64,000 nt of DNA from Actinomadura sp. NBRC 104425 (lineage in GTDB: Bacteria; Actinomycetota; Actinomycetes; Streptosporangiales; Streptosporangiaceae). The notes below the pieces were generated by a model, which saw nothing but the letters and a program-made list of their open reading frames with translations, searched no databases and had not been told where the DNA came from. A program made the translations under genes and the position numbers. The stretch covers positions 186,001 to 250,000 of the forward strand of contig NZ_BSTN01000003.1 in NCBI RefSeq assembly GCF_030269545.1. The letters are read 5' to 3'. Of the stretch, positions 56,082 through 64,000 are shown piece after piece; the first letter of the stretch is position 1, and each line of letters opens with the position of its first letter.

Positions 56082-58571
56082 ATGACCAGGACCACCATCG
56101 ACTTCGGCATCGACCTCGGCACCACCAACAGCGCCATCGCCCGGCTGAACGGCGTCGACACCGAGATCATCAAGAACAACGACAACGCCGACACCACGCC
56201 GTCCGCGGTGATGATCGACCGTCGCGACCGGCTGTACGTCGGTGACATCGCCCGCAAGCGCAGCGAGCAGGACGTCGCCAACACCTGCGTGGAATTCAAG
56301 CTGCGCATGGGCACCACCGGCCAGGACAAGCTGTTCGAGGCCAGCGGGCGGACGCTGTCACCGGAGGAGATGTCGGCCGCGGTCCTCAAGTCGCTCAAGC
56401 GGGACGTGGCGCAGCGCACCGGCGAGGAAATCTCCGCCGCCGTCATCACCGTCCCGGCGGCGTTCGACCTGAGCGCCTGCGACGCCACCCGCCGCGCGGC
56501 CGCGCTGGCCGGGCTGACGCACGCCCCGCTGCTGCAGGAGCCCACCGCCGCCGCGCTGGCCTACGGGTTCCAGTCCGCCGCCGACAACGTGTTCTGGCTG
56601 GTGTACGACCTGGGCGGCGGCACCTTCGACGCCGCCGTGATCAACGTGCGGGACGGCGAGTTCACCGTCGTCAACCACCGGGGCGACAACTTTCTGGGCG
56701 GCAAGCTCATCGACTGGGCGATCGTCGAGGAGCTGCTGATCCCGGCGGTGGCGCGCGAGCACGGGCTGACCGACCTGGGCCGCGGCAAGCCGCGCTGGCT
56801 GGGCGCGGTCAACAAGCTCAAGCTGGCCGCCGAGGCCGCCAAGATCCGGCTGTCGCAGGCCGACTCGGTGAACATCTTCGACGAGCTCAGGGACGCCGAG
56901 GGCCGCACCTACGAGATCGACATCGACCTGACCCGCGCCGACGTCGAGCGGCTGGCCGAGCCGTTCATCGTCCGGTCGATCAACCTGTGCCGCAAGGCGC
57001 TGGCCGAGAGCGGGCTCGGCCCCGGCGACATCGAGAAGGTGCTGCTGGTGGGCGGGCCGACGCTGTCGCCGTACCTGCGCGAGCGCCTCGCCGACCCCGC
57101 CGAGGGCCTGGGCATCGCCCTGGACCACAGCAAGGACCCGATCACGGCGGTGGCGCGCGGTGCGGCGATCTTCGCGGGGACGCAGCGGCTGGCGGACACC
57201 GCCGTCCCGGCCGCGCCGCCGCCCACCGGGCAGTACGCCGTCGAGCTGGAGTACCGCCCGGTCGGCCCCGACACCGAGCCGTTCGTCGGCGGCCGGGTGA
57301 CCGGCGGGCCCACCGCCGGGCTGTCGATCGAGTTCGTCAACCCCGAGGCCAAGCCGGTGTGGCGCAGCGGACGGATCGAGCTGTCGCCGGACGGGACGTT
57401 CGTCACGACGCTGTGGGCCGAGCGGGGCCGCGCCAACACCTTCCGCATCGAGCTCACCGACGCCACCGGCGCCGCCCGCCAGGTGACACCGGACGAGCTC
57501 ACCTACACGGTCGGAGTCGTCGACACCCAGCCGCCGCTCACCCACTCCATCGGGGTGGGCCTGGACGGCAACGAGGTGGAGTGGCTGATCAAACGCGGCA
57601 CGCCGCTGCCCGCGCGGCGCCGGATCCTGCTGCGCACCACGGTCGGCATCAGCCGCGGCCAGGGCGAGGGCATGATCCGCATCCCGGTGCTGGAGGGCGA
57701 GTACGACCGCGCCGACCGCAACCGCCGCATCGGCCGCCTGGAGGTCTCGCCCGGCCAGGTGCGGCGGGACGTGCCCGAGGGCAGCGAGGTCGATCTGACC
57801 ATCGTGATCGACGAGTCGCGGCTGGTGGTCGCGCGCGCCTACGTCCCGATCCTGGACGAGGAGTTCGAGCACGCGATCAACCTGCGCACCGAGACCGTCC
57901 CCGAGCACGCCGAGCTGGCCCGCGAGGCCGAGGCCGAGAAGCGCCGGCTGGCGGCGGCGCGGCGGCTGGCGACCGAGCTGGACGACCCGCCCGCGCTGCA
58001 GGTGCTGGCGCGCATCGACGCCGAGAAGATCGTCGAGGATGTGGCGGCGATGGTCGAGGCCGCCCGGGTCGACACCGACGCGGCCGTCACCTGCGGCAAG
58101 CGGCTGCTGGACCTCAAGGCCGCCATCGACGAGGTCGAGGATGCGCTGGAGTGGCCGATGCTGGTGCAGGAGGCGCGCGAGGTCGTGCCGGCCGCACGCG
58201 AGATCGTCACCCAGCGCGGGCGGCCCCAGCACCGGCAGCTGCTGGCGGCCGCCGAGAACGCGATCCAGGAGGCGATCACGGCGCACGACGCGGTGCTGCT
58301 GCGGCAGCGCGTGGACGAGCTGCGCACGCTGGTGATCCAGGTGCTGGACGAGACCGGCGACCTGCAGTACCTGGCGTTCGACGAGCTGCAGGTGCTGCAG
58401 CCGGAGATGCGCGACCCGAACGAGGCCGCCCAGCTGGTCGCCACGGGCCGGCGGGCCGCCGAGACCGGCGATGTCGCCACGCTGCGGCACGTCAACGAGC
58501 AGCTGCGCGACATGCTGCCGTCGCCGCCGCCCCCGCCCGACCCGTTCAGCACCGTCCGGCGGGGCCGATGA
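56082..58571 (+). CDS. Large Hsp70-family protein (non-canonical DnaK)
   Basis: 829 residues, about 200 longer than DnaK. The ATPase domain (1-385) is intact: GIDLGTTNSAIARL, LLQEPTAAALAYG, VYDLGGGTFDAAV and LLVGGPTLSPYLRERL. A Pro-rich linker leads to an extra beta-rich region (about 405-475, VELEYRPVGPDTEPFVGGRV) not found in DnaK, then a substrate-binding-like segment (VEWLIKRGTPLPARRRILL) and a long helical C-terminus with a Pro-rich end rather than an EEVD-type tail. Coupled by overlapping codons to the next gene. Probably a specialised membrane-associated chaperone. Confidence 0.88.
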   Translation: MTRTTIDFGIDLGTTNSAIARLNGVDTEIIKNNDNADTTPSAVMIDRRDRLYVGDIARKRSEQDVANTCVEFKLRMGTTGQDKLFEASGRTLSPEEMSAAVLKSLKRDVAQRTGEEISAAVITVPAAFDLSACDATRRAAALAGLTHAPLLQEPTAAALAYGFQSAADNVFWLVYDLGGGTFDAAVINVRDGEFTVVNHRGDNFLGGKLIDWAIVEELLIPAVAREHGLTDLGRGKPRWLGAVNKLKLAAEAAKIRLSQADSVNIFDELRDAEGRTYEIDIDLTRADVERLAEPFIVRSINLCRKALAESGLGPGDIEKVLLVGGPTLSPYLRERLADPAEGLGIALDHSKDPITAVARGAAIFAGTQRLADTAVPAAPPPTGQYAVELEYRPVGPDTEPFVGGRVTGGPTAGLSIEFVNPEAKPVWRSGRIELSPDGTFVTTLWAERGRANTFRIELTDATGAARQVTPDELTYTVGVVDTQPPLTHSIGVGLDGNEVEWLIKRGTPLPARRRILLRTTVGISRGQGEGMIRIPVLEGEYDRADRNRRIGRLEVSPGQVRRDVPEGSEVDLTIVIDESRLVVARAYVPILDEEFEHAINLRTETVPEHAELAREAEAEKRRLAAARRLATELDDPPALQVLARIDAEKIVEDVAAMVEAARVDTDAAVTCGKRLLDLKAAIDEVEDALEWPMLVQEAREVVPAAREIVTQRGRPQHRQLLAAAENAIQEAITAHDAVLLRQRVDELRTLVIQVLDETGDLQYLAFDELQVLQPEMRDPNEAAQLVATGRRAAETGDVATLRHVNEQLRDMLPSPPPPPDPFSTVRRGR

Positions 58572-59509
58572 ACGGCGCCGCCCCGCCCGCCGTGAGCGAG
58601 CCGGCGCACGAGACTCCGGACGGGCCGCACGCGCTGCTGCGCGCCGCCCGCGAGGTGACGCTCGCCCAAGCCCGGACGCTGGCCCGGCACGGACGCTACG
58701 CCGAGGCAGAGGAGCTGCTGCGCGCGTCCGACCCGGACGCCGTGACGCTCGACCTGCTGGCCCGCATCCACGCCCAGCAGGGCGACCTGGACGAGGCCGA
58801 CCGGTGCTGGGCCGAGGCCGAGCGTCTCGCCCCCGGCACCGCGGAGTTCGCCGCGGCGCGGGCGCGCATCGCCGCCATCCGCGCCGGCGGCGCGCGCGGC
58901 CCGGTCGCGGTCGGCACGCTGGCGCGGCGCGTGGGCGTGCCGCTGGTGGCGCTGGTCATGCTCGCGCTGCTGATCGACATCCGGTTCGGCGGCGGCGACC
59001 GCGAGCCCGCAGCGCCCGCCGCCGCGCCCGTGACCGTCCCGGCGTCCCCGTCGCCCTCCAACACCCCCGACGCGGCCGCGACGCTGGACGGTCTCGACCT
59101 GCAGGTGCCGGGCGTGCGCGCACGGCGGTCGCCCGGGGAGATCTCGGTGACGTTCCGGCGCGGGCTGTTCCGCCGCGACGCGGTGCTGTCGGCCGACGGC
59201 CGGGCCGTGCTCGCCGCGCTCGGCGCGCGGCTGCGTCCGGCCGCAGGCCGCCTGGAGGTGACCGTCATCGGCCACACCGACGCCTCGCCGCTGCGCGCGG
59301 GCGGCGAGTACGCCGGGAACATGGAGCTCGGCCTGGCCCGCGCCACGGTCGCCCGCGAGGTGCTGCGCGAGGCGTCCGGCGTGCCCACGGCCCGCATCTC
59401 GGTGGCGAGCCTGGGCGGCGCGCTGCCGCCGTACCGGGGCGAAGGCGCCGACGCCGCGGCGCGCAACCGGACGGTGACCCTGCGGATCTCCGCGACGGGC
59501 GAGGGGTGA
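58568..59509 (+). CDS. TPR, single-TM, OmpA-like C-terminal domain protein
   Basis: 313 residues; ATG 58568 overlaps the Hsp70 stop. Residues 20-105 form two or three tetratricopeptide-like helical hairpins (LARHGRYAEAEELLR, HAQQGDLDEADRCWAEAERL). One transmembrane helix lies near 118-138. The exterior part ends in an OmpA/MotB-like domain (VIGHTDASPLRAGG, LGLARATVAREVL, RNRTVTLRI) that may bind peptidoglycan. It could dock the cytosolic chaperone on the membrane and connect it to the wall. Overlaps the next gene as GTGA. Confidence 0.82.
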   Translation: MNGAAPPAVSEPAHETPDGPHALLRAAREVTLAQARTLARHGRYAEAEELLRASDPDAVTLDLLARIHAQQGDLDEADRCWAEAERLAPGTAEFAAARARIAAIRAGGARGPVAVGTLARRVGVPLVALVMLALLIDIRFGGGDREPAAPAAAPVTVPASPSPSNTPDAAATLDGLDLQVPGVRARRSPGEISVTFRRGLFRRDAVLSADGRAVLAALGARLRPAAGRLEVTVIGHTDASPLRAGGEYAGNMELGLARATVAREVLREASGVPTARISVASLGGALPPYRGEGADAAARNRTVTLRISATGEG

Positions 59510-61026
59510 GCGTGTTCTTCGACGAGGTGGGGCCGGAGCTGTACCGCGAGAACGCCTTCCGGATCACGGGGCTGTCGGTGGACGCCACGGCCCGCGACAT
59601 CCGGCGGCGTTCGGAGGAGCTGCGGCTCAAGGAGCGGCTCGGGGTCTCCCAGGGGCCCGGCACGGCGGTCCTGCCGCTGTCGCCGCCTCCGGACGCGACC
59701 GTCACCGACCAGGCCATGCAGCGGCTGCGCGATCCGGCGCGCCGGCTGGAGGACGAGTTCTTCTGGTTCTGGCCGTCCCGCGACGGCGGCCCCGACGAGG
59801 CGCTGGCCGCGCTGCGGCGCGGCGACGCCGACACCGCCGAGCGCCTGTGGCAGGAGTCCTCGGCCGACCCGGCGACCGCCGCGCACAACCTGGCGGTGCT
59901 GGCCCATGTGCGGGCCCTGGACCGGGCGGCCGGGCAGGAGCACGGCGGCGGTCTCGACCCGGACGGCCGGGCGCTGTGGGAGAAGGCGTTCGCCTACTGG
60001 TCGCGGGTGGTCGCCGATCCGGCGGTGTGGGCCCGGGTGGACACCCGCGTCACCCAGATCGCCGATCCGCGGCTGACCCTGGAGACCGCGACGCGGATGC
60101 GGTCGCGGCTGCCCGCCGCACTGCTGTCGATCAACGCCCGGCTGGCCGTGCGCGCCGCCCGCGACGGCCGGTACGGCGACGCGGCCGTGCAGGTCGCCCT
60201 GATGCGGCGGTCCGGGTTCGCCACGGCGACGGTCATGGAGGTGCTGGCCCGCGCGGTGGAGCCCGAGACGGCCCGGCTGCGGTCGCTGGGCGAGAACGCC
60301 GAGCGCACCATCGACGCCGCCCCGGACCGCGGCGCCGAGGTGACTGCGCGGTTCCTGGAGCAGTCCACGTCGCTGCTCGGCATGCTGGGCGTGCTGCTGG
60401 ACGATGGGGACCCGGTCATCCAGGGCGCGGGCGACGAGATCGCCTCCCGCGTGCTGCGCTGCCTGGTGCCCTACGCCCGCGCCACCGACGACTGGCGGAC
60501 CACCGTCGCGCTACTGGACCAGGCGCTGCCGCTGGCCACCACCGAGTCGGTCCGCACGCGCATCGAGGAGAACCTGGCCGCCGCCCGCAGCAACCTGCTG
60601 TTCGCCACGTGCTGGTTCTGCCGGGTCAACCCCACCCACCTGCCCAGCACCCACGAGCAGAAGATGTGGGGCAACCTGCGCACCGAGTACGCCGGCCCCT
60701 ACATGCGCTACAACTGGCAGCGGATCGCGATCAAGGTGCCGCGCTGCGCCTCGTGCGCGGTCCGGCACCGGCGGACGATCCTGGCGGGCAGGTGGTTGAC
60801 GCTGGCGCTGCTGGTGGCGTCGGCGCTGACGCTGGTGGTGCTGGACGGCGGCCTGGCGATCGCGCTGATCCTGTTCGGCGCCTGCCTGGTCGCCTGGTTC
60901 GGCAGCCGTCCCCGGCACGGCCTGCCGCGCGGCGCGCTGCAGCAGGTGATGGCGTTCGACCCGGTCCGCGAGCGGCTGTCGGAGGGCTGGCTGCTGGGCG
61001 ACCGGCAGGGCCAAAGCCAGGTCTGA
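59506..61026 (+). CDS. J-domain-like, zinc-ribbon, membrane-anchored protein of the Hsp70 operon
   Basis: 506 residues from GTG 59506. The N-terminus (ENAFRITGLSVDATARDIRRRSEEL) has the helix pattern of divergent J domains but lacks an evident HPD. A long helical region with TPR-like repeats follows (about 95-360), then two CxxC pairs (CWFC near 369 and CASC near 414) forming a probable zinc ribbon, two close transmembrane helices (about 430-470) and a short cytosolic tail. It is probably the co-chaperone that brings clients to the Hsp70-like protein at the membrane. Confidence 0.7.
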   Translation: MSVFFDEVGPELYRENAFRITGLSVDATARDIRRRSEELRLKERLGVSQGPGTAVLPLSPPPDATVTDQAMQRLRDPARRLEDEFFWFWPSRDGGPDEALAALRRGDADTAERLWQESSADPATAAHNLAVLAHVRALDRAAGQEHGGGLDPDGRALWEKAFAYWSRVVADPAVWARVDTRVTQIADPRLTLETATRMRSRLPAALLSINARLAVRAARDGRYGDAAVQVALMRRSGFATATVMEVLARAVEPETARLRSLGENAERTIDAAPDRGAEVTARFLEQSTSLLGMLGVLLDDGDPVIQGAGDEIASRVLRCLVPYARATDDWRTTVALLDQALPLATTESVRTRIEENLAAARSNLLFATCWFCRVNPTHLPSTHEQKMWGNLRTEYAGPYMRYNWQRIAIKVPRCASCAVRHRRTILAGRWLTLALLVASALTLVVLDGGLAIALILFGACLVAWFGSRPRHGLPRGALQQVMAFDPVRERLSEGWLLGDRQGQSQV

Positions 61027-61052
61027 CCGGGTGCCGGTGTCCGGCCGGGTTG

Positions 61053-61481
61053 TCAGCGGCGGGGGCGCCACTGCACGAGGGTGGTGTCGTCGTCGACGTC
61101 GGCGAACACGGCCTCGACGGGCAGGCCGGGCCGCAGCACGCCGGGGTCGGCGTCGACGAGGTTGCCGTAGGCCAGCAGGTCGTCGCCGTGGCCGAGACCG
61201 TCGTCGAGGCGCACCAGCAGCACCGTGAACGGCACCTCGTCGGCCATGGACGGCAGGAACACCTGGTGGTTGACGATCCAGCTGTAGACGCGGCCGGTGC
61301 CGGACGCGGGCGTCCAGTCGTACGCAAGCGACCGGCACCTGTTGCAGACGGCGCGGGCCGGGAAGCGCGGCGTGCCGCAGCCCGCACAGCGCTGCACGAG
61401 CAGCTCGTGCCGCCGGACGGCCGCCCACCAGGGCGCCGAGTCGCGGTCGGCCTGGGGGCGGGGACGCTGCCGAAGGCTCAC
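61053..61481 (-). CDS. DUF35 OB-fold/zinc-ribbon protein, partner of the thiolase-like protein
   Basis: 142 residues from GTG 61481, overlapping the thiolase-like stop as GTGA. The N-terminal helix is followed by a rubredoxin-like zinc ribbon (CAGC near 31, CNRC near 46) and an OB-fold with SGTGRVYSWIVNHQVF. DUF35 proteins form complexes with SCP-x/Ltp-type thiolase-like enzymes, as in the ChsH2-Ltp2 retro-aldolase of steroid side-chain breakdown. Probably co-expressed from operator B. Confidence 0.87.
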   Translation of the reverse strand: MSLRQRPRPQADRDSAPWWAAVRRHELLVQRCAGCGTPRFPARAVCNRCRSLAYDWTPASGTGRVYSWIVNHQVFLPSMADEVPFTVLLVRLDDGLGHGDDLLAYGNLVDADPGVLRPGLPVEAVFADVDDDTTLVQWRPRR

Positions 61482-62638
61482 CTGTCGCTCCTGAGGATCA
61501 GCGCCGAGGTGCCCGCGAGCACGTATCCCGGCTGGGCGGTGGACAGGGCGACCTCGGCGCCGGGCACCTGGCGGTCGCCGGCGGTGCCGCGCAGCTGGGC
61601 GACGGCCTCGGCGATGTGGTTGATGCCGTGCACGTATCCCTCGGACAAGAATCCGCCGTGGGTGTTGACGGGCAGTTCGCCGTCGAGGGCGATCGCCCCG
61701 GACGCCGCGTACGGGCCGCCCTCGCCCTTGGCGCAAAAGCCGTAGTCCTCCAGCTGCACCAGCACCGAGTAGGTGAAGCAGTCGTACAGTTCGGCGACGT
61801 CGATGTCGGCCGGGCCGACGCCCGCCATGGCGTACAGGCGGGGGGCGAGGCGGGCGGCCTCGGTGACGGTGAAGTCGGTGCCGGTCCCGGAGAACATGCT
61901 GTCGCCGCCGCCCCAGGCCGCGCCGGACACCAGCACGGGCGGCCGCCGCAGATCGCGGGCACGTTCGCGGGAGGTGACGACGAGGGCGCAGGCCCCGTCG
62001 GTCTCCAGGCAGCAGTCCAGCAGCCGCAGCGGCTCGGCGATCCAGCGGGACGCCAGGTAGTCGTCCAGGGTGATGGGGTCGCGTTTGAGCGCGCGGGCGT
62101 TCTTCACCGCGTTGGCGCGCTGGGTCACGGCGATGCGGCCCAGGTGCTCGTGCGTGGTGCCGTAGGCGTTCATGTGCGCGCGGGTGAACATGGCGAACTG
62201 CTGCGGCGGCGCGAAGTAGCCGTACGGCGCCTGGTACTGCGCGTCGAAGACGGGGGCGGCGCCGCGTCCGGTGCCGCCCATGCGGAACTCCGACCGCGCG
62301 TTGATGGCCCGGTAGCACACGACCGTGTCGGCGACGCCCGCGGCGACCGCCATGGCGGCCTGGCCGACCACCGCGTGCGAGACGCTGCCGCCGCCGAACT
62401 GGTCGAGGTACCAGGACACCTCGGGAATGCCGAGCGCGGGCGCCACCACCCACGGCGGGACGGAGTCGCCGACGCGGTGGGTGGCCAGCGCGTCCACGTC
62501 GTCGACGGACAGGCCGGCGTCGTCCAGGGCGGCCATGACGGCCCGCACGGCCAGGGTGAGCGTGGACACCCCCGAGTCCTTGCTGAACGGGGTGTAGCCG
62601 ACCCCGGCGATCGCGGTCCGGTCGCGCAAGCCCGTCAC
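61478..62638 (-). CDS. Ltp2-like thiolase-fold protein (lipid-transfer/retro-aldolase type)
   Basis: 386 residues from GTG 62638, five bases after GGGAGG; longer versions have no support. Thiolase fold with AIAGVGYTPFSKDSG at the start, YDCFTYSVLVQLEDYGFC near residue 280 and NTHGGFLSEGYVHGINH near residue 320. At the position where degradative thiolases have the nucleophilic Cys the sequence is FGGGSVSHAVVG, with no Cys, as in the Ltp2 retro-aldolases that use Tyr residues. With its DUF35 partner it likely cleaves a C-C bond in an acyl-CoA. Confidence 0.82.
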   Translation of the reverse strand: MTGLRDRTAIAGVGYTPFSKDSGVSTLTLAVRAVMAALDDAGLSVDDVDALATHRVGDSVPPWVVAPALGIPEVSWYLDQFGGGSVSHAVVGQAAMAVAAGVADTVVCYRAINARSEFRMGGTGRGAAPVFDAQYQAPYGYFAPPQQFAMFTRAHMNAYGTTHEHLGRIAVTQRANAVKNARALKRDPITLDDYLASRWIAEPLRLLDCCLETDGACALVVTSRERARDLRRPPVLVSGAAWGGGDSMFSGTGTDFTVTEAARLAPRLYAMAGVGPADIDVAELYDCFTYSVLVQLEDYGFCAKGEGGPYAASGAIALDGELPVNTHGGFLSEGYVHGINHIAEAVAQLRGTAGDRQVPGAEVALSTAQPGYVLAGTSALILRSDR

Positions 62639-62654
62639 GCCGCCCTCCCATACC

Positions 62655-62670
62655 AAGCAATCGCTTGCTT
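62655..62670. promoter_or_regulatory. KstR2-like operator B, upstream of the thiolase-like/DUF35 pair
   Basis: AAGCAA (62655-62660) and TTGCTT (62665-62670) are perfect inverted arms around TCGC. The 14-mer 62656-62669 matches AnCAAGnnCTTGnT except for one fixed base. It lies 17 bp from the thiolase-like start. Confidence 0.65.
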
Positions 62671-62901
62671 ACGCGACTCTACTCCGCCGAAGGACCTAGG
62701 TCCAGGATCGGACTTTCGTCGCATTCGACTGCTTTCAGGAATCGACCGGGCGCCGAATGCATTGCAATGGCACGCGGGGGCGGGCGGTCCCGCACCGCGC
62801 AATGCCGGACACCGGCCCTGGAGACCGACCCAGGAGATCGGCACCGACGAACGGCGCCGAGACGGCCCGGCTTGACACCGCGAACGGGGCCGCCCTATCG
62901 T

Positions 62902-62918
62902 CCAAGCAAGCGCTTGGC
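62902..62918. promoter_or_regulatory. KstR2-like operator C, upstream of the flavin reductase
   Basis: CCAAGCAAGCGCTTGG (62902-62917) has perfect six-base arms. The 14-mer 62905-62918 matches AnCAAGnnCTTGnT except for its last T. It lies 22 bp before the ATG of the flavin reductase gene. The 301-bp gap 62639-62939 holds this and operator B facing opposite ways and no supported gene. Confidence 0.68.
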
Positions 62919-62939
62919 TAAGAGAAGGGATCGGGCACG

Positions 62940-63587
62940 ATGGCCGACGCCGCGACCGCGGCCGCGCCGGCCGGGGCGGCCACCGGGCCGCCGGCCGGCC
63001 GGAGCGCGCGCCGCCCGGCCGAGCGCCCCGCAGGCCAGGGAGTGGATCGCCGCATGCACGGATCGCCCAACGGCTCGTCCGCGTCCCCGGCCGACGGGGC
63101 GGTGACCGGCGTCGACTCCGCCCGGTTCCGGTCGGTGCTCAGCCGGTTCGCGACCGGGGTGGTCGCCATCACCGGCATCGACGCCGAAGCCGGCCGCCCC
63201 ACCGGCCTGGCCGCCAACTCGTTCACCTCCGTGTCGCTGGACCCGCCGCTGGTGGCCTTCTGCGTGGCGCACACCAGCACCACCTGGCCGCGGCTGCGCA
63301 GCGCGCCCCGCCTGTGCGTCAACATCCTGGGCGAGGGCCAGCTGGACGTGTGCCGGCAGCTCGCCGCCAAGGGCGGCGACAAGTTCGCCGGCATCGGCTG
63401 GAGCGCCTCGCCCAGCGGCGGGCCGGTCATCGACGGGGCGCTGGCGTGGATCGAGTGCTCGGTCGAGGACCAGCACGTCGCGGGCGACCACATGATCGTG
63501 GTGGCGCGGGTGCACCACCTGGACAAGCTGCACGACGGCGAGCCCCTGCTGTTCTACAACGGCGGCTACGGCCGCTTCGACGGCTGA
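62940..63587 (+). CDS. Flavin reductase (HpaC/HsaB-like), with N-terminal extension
   Basis: 215 residues from ATG 62940, with AAGGGA upstream. About 55 Ala/Pro/Gly/Arg-rich residues precede the split-barrel flavin reductase domain: FRSVLSRFATGVVAITG, TGLAANSFTSVSLDPPLV and CVNILGEGQLDVCRQLA are standard. A later in-frame start (GTG 63041 or ATG 63054 region) would give a more typical length. It should supply FMNH2 or FADH2 to a monooxygenase, possibly the LLM oxidoreductase controlled by a matching operator. Confidence 0.88.
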   Translation: MADAATAAAPAGAATGPPAGRSARRPAERPAGQGVDRRMHGSPNGSSASPADGAVTGVDSARFRSVLSRFATGVVAITGIDAEAGRPTGLAANSFTSVSLDPPLVAFCVAHTSTTWPRLRSAPRLCVNILGEGQLDVCRQLAAKGGDKFAGIGWSASPSGGPVIDGALAWIECSVEDQHVAGDHMIVVARVHHLDKLHDGEPLLFYNGGYGRFDG

Positions 63588-63664
63588 GCCGGCCGCTGAT
63601 CCGGCGGCTGAGCCGGCCGCTGATCCGGCGGCTGAGCCGGCCGCTGATCCGGCGGCTGAGCCGC
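63582..63664. repeat. 24-bp tandem repeat, about 3.4 copies, between convergent genes
   Basis: Copies at 63582-63605, 63606-63629 and 63630-63653, with an 11-base remainder to 63664. The first copy includes the stop codon of the flavin reductase. Each unit has GCCGG and CCGGC able to pair over eight bases, so the array may work as a terminator between this gene and the convergent ROK gene. Confidence 0.9.
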
Positions 63665-63678
63665 GGGGCCGCCGCCGC

Positions 63679-64000
63679 TCACGGGACCGGCGCGTCCTCC
63701 GGCGTGGTGCGCAGCCGCGCCAGCACCTGGACGGGGTCGGACAGCACGTCGGCGAACGCGAACTCCGCCGCCCCCACCAGCGTGGTGTCGTCCGCCAGCG
63801 CGGCCGTGCGCAGCTTCACCCGCTCGCGCGGCGCGGCCAGCGCGCCCGTCGCCAGCACGCTGCGCACCTGCGCGGCCGCGCCGAGGTAGACGTCGCGCAG
63901 CGTGCCCCCGAAGATGACCATCCCGGGGTTGAAGATGTTGACCAGGTCGGCGACGCCGCGGCCGAGCCAGGTGCCGACCCGGTGCAGGGCATCGCGGGCC
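63679..64000 (-). CDS. ROK-family protein, C-terminal part (5' end outside window)
   Basis: The minus-strand frame continues from the right edge to a TGA at 63679-63681, about 107 residues. The text VGTWLGRGVADLVNIFNPG followed by MVIFGG is the C-terminal helix/strand pattern of ROK kinases and repressors, where an ASKHA fold closes over the sugar. The end is LRTTPEDAPVP. Whether an N-terminal helix-turn-helix (repressor) exists cannot be seen. Confidence 0.85.
   Translation of the reverse strand, partial: ARDALHRVGTWLGRGVADLVNIFNPGMVIFGGTLRDVYLGAAAQVRSVLATGALAAPRERVKLRTAALADDTTLVGAAEFAFADVLSDPVQVLARLRTTPEDAPVP

Overview
The window reads as chromosomal DNA from a very high-GC actinomycete. 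Almost every third codon position is G or C, GTG and TTG starts are frequent, and the order rimP-nusA-ylxR-infB-DUF503-rbfA-nrnA-truB-ribF-rpsO-pnp-M16 peptidase-dapB, then dapA-rnj-ftsK-rimO-pgsA-cinA-clgR, is the conserved actinobacterial backbone. A Streptosporangiales or Thermomonosporaceae genome (Actinomadura-like) is the best guess. No rRNA, tRNA, CRISPR array, insertion sequence or prophage gene was seen.

Left part (1-7.7 kb): the end of a sugar ABC importer operon with a cytosolic GH3 N-acetylhexosaminidase, an Rrf2-type regulator followed by an endonuclease VIII-like glycosylase, a LysR regulator with a phased CTTGG/CCAAG operator over its own start, a Dps ferritin and a ClgR-type regulator. 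From 7.7 to 18.3 kb almost everything is on the minus strand: cinA, a DUF1990 protein, pgsA, rimO, a RodZ-like HTH membrane protein, ftsK, ribonuclease J and dapA.

Middle accessory part (18.7-32.5 kb): dapA and dapB, usually close in actinomycetes, are separated by about 14 kb. This stretch holds a membrane-anchored GH18-like protein, two small unknown proteins, a SLOG-fold protein beside an XRE/TPR regulator, a divergent EamA exporter and MocR regulator sharing an operator that covers both starts, a CGNR regulator with a GNAT and an MFS exporter, menA, ung, an orphan modA, a PBP4-type DD-peptidase and a transglutaminase-like protein.

From 32.5 to 47.9 kb runs the minus-strand translation and RNA-processing superoperon. 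It is followed by plus-strand genes for two ferritin-like proteins, a coiled-coil protein and a UPF0104 membrane protein.

Right part (51-64 kb): three transcription units each preceded by a CCAAGC..GCTTGG palindrome that closely matches the KstR2 operator. They encode an LLM flavin-dependent oxidoreductase, a degenerate ligase-like protein and a FadD3-like acyl-CoA synthetase; an Ltp2-like thiolase-fold protein with its DUF35 partner; and a flavin reductase. They look like parts of a steroid or related ring-catabolism regulon. Embedded between them is a tightly coupled four-gene chaperone and membrane operon (GrpE-like, large Hsp70-like, TPR/TM/OmpA-like, J-domain-like with zinc ribbon and TM segments), the most interesting candidate for an undescribed system. 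The window ends in a ROK-family gene.
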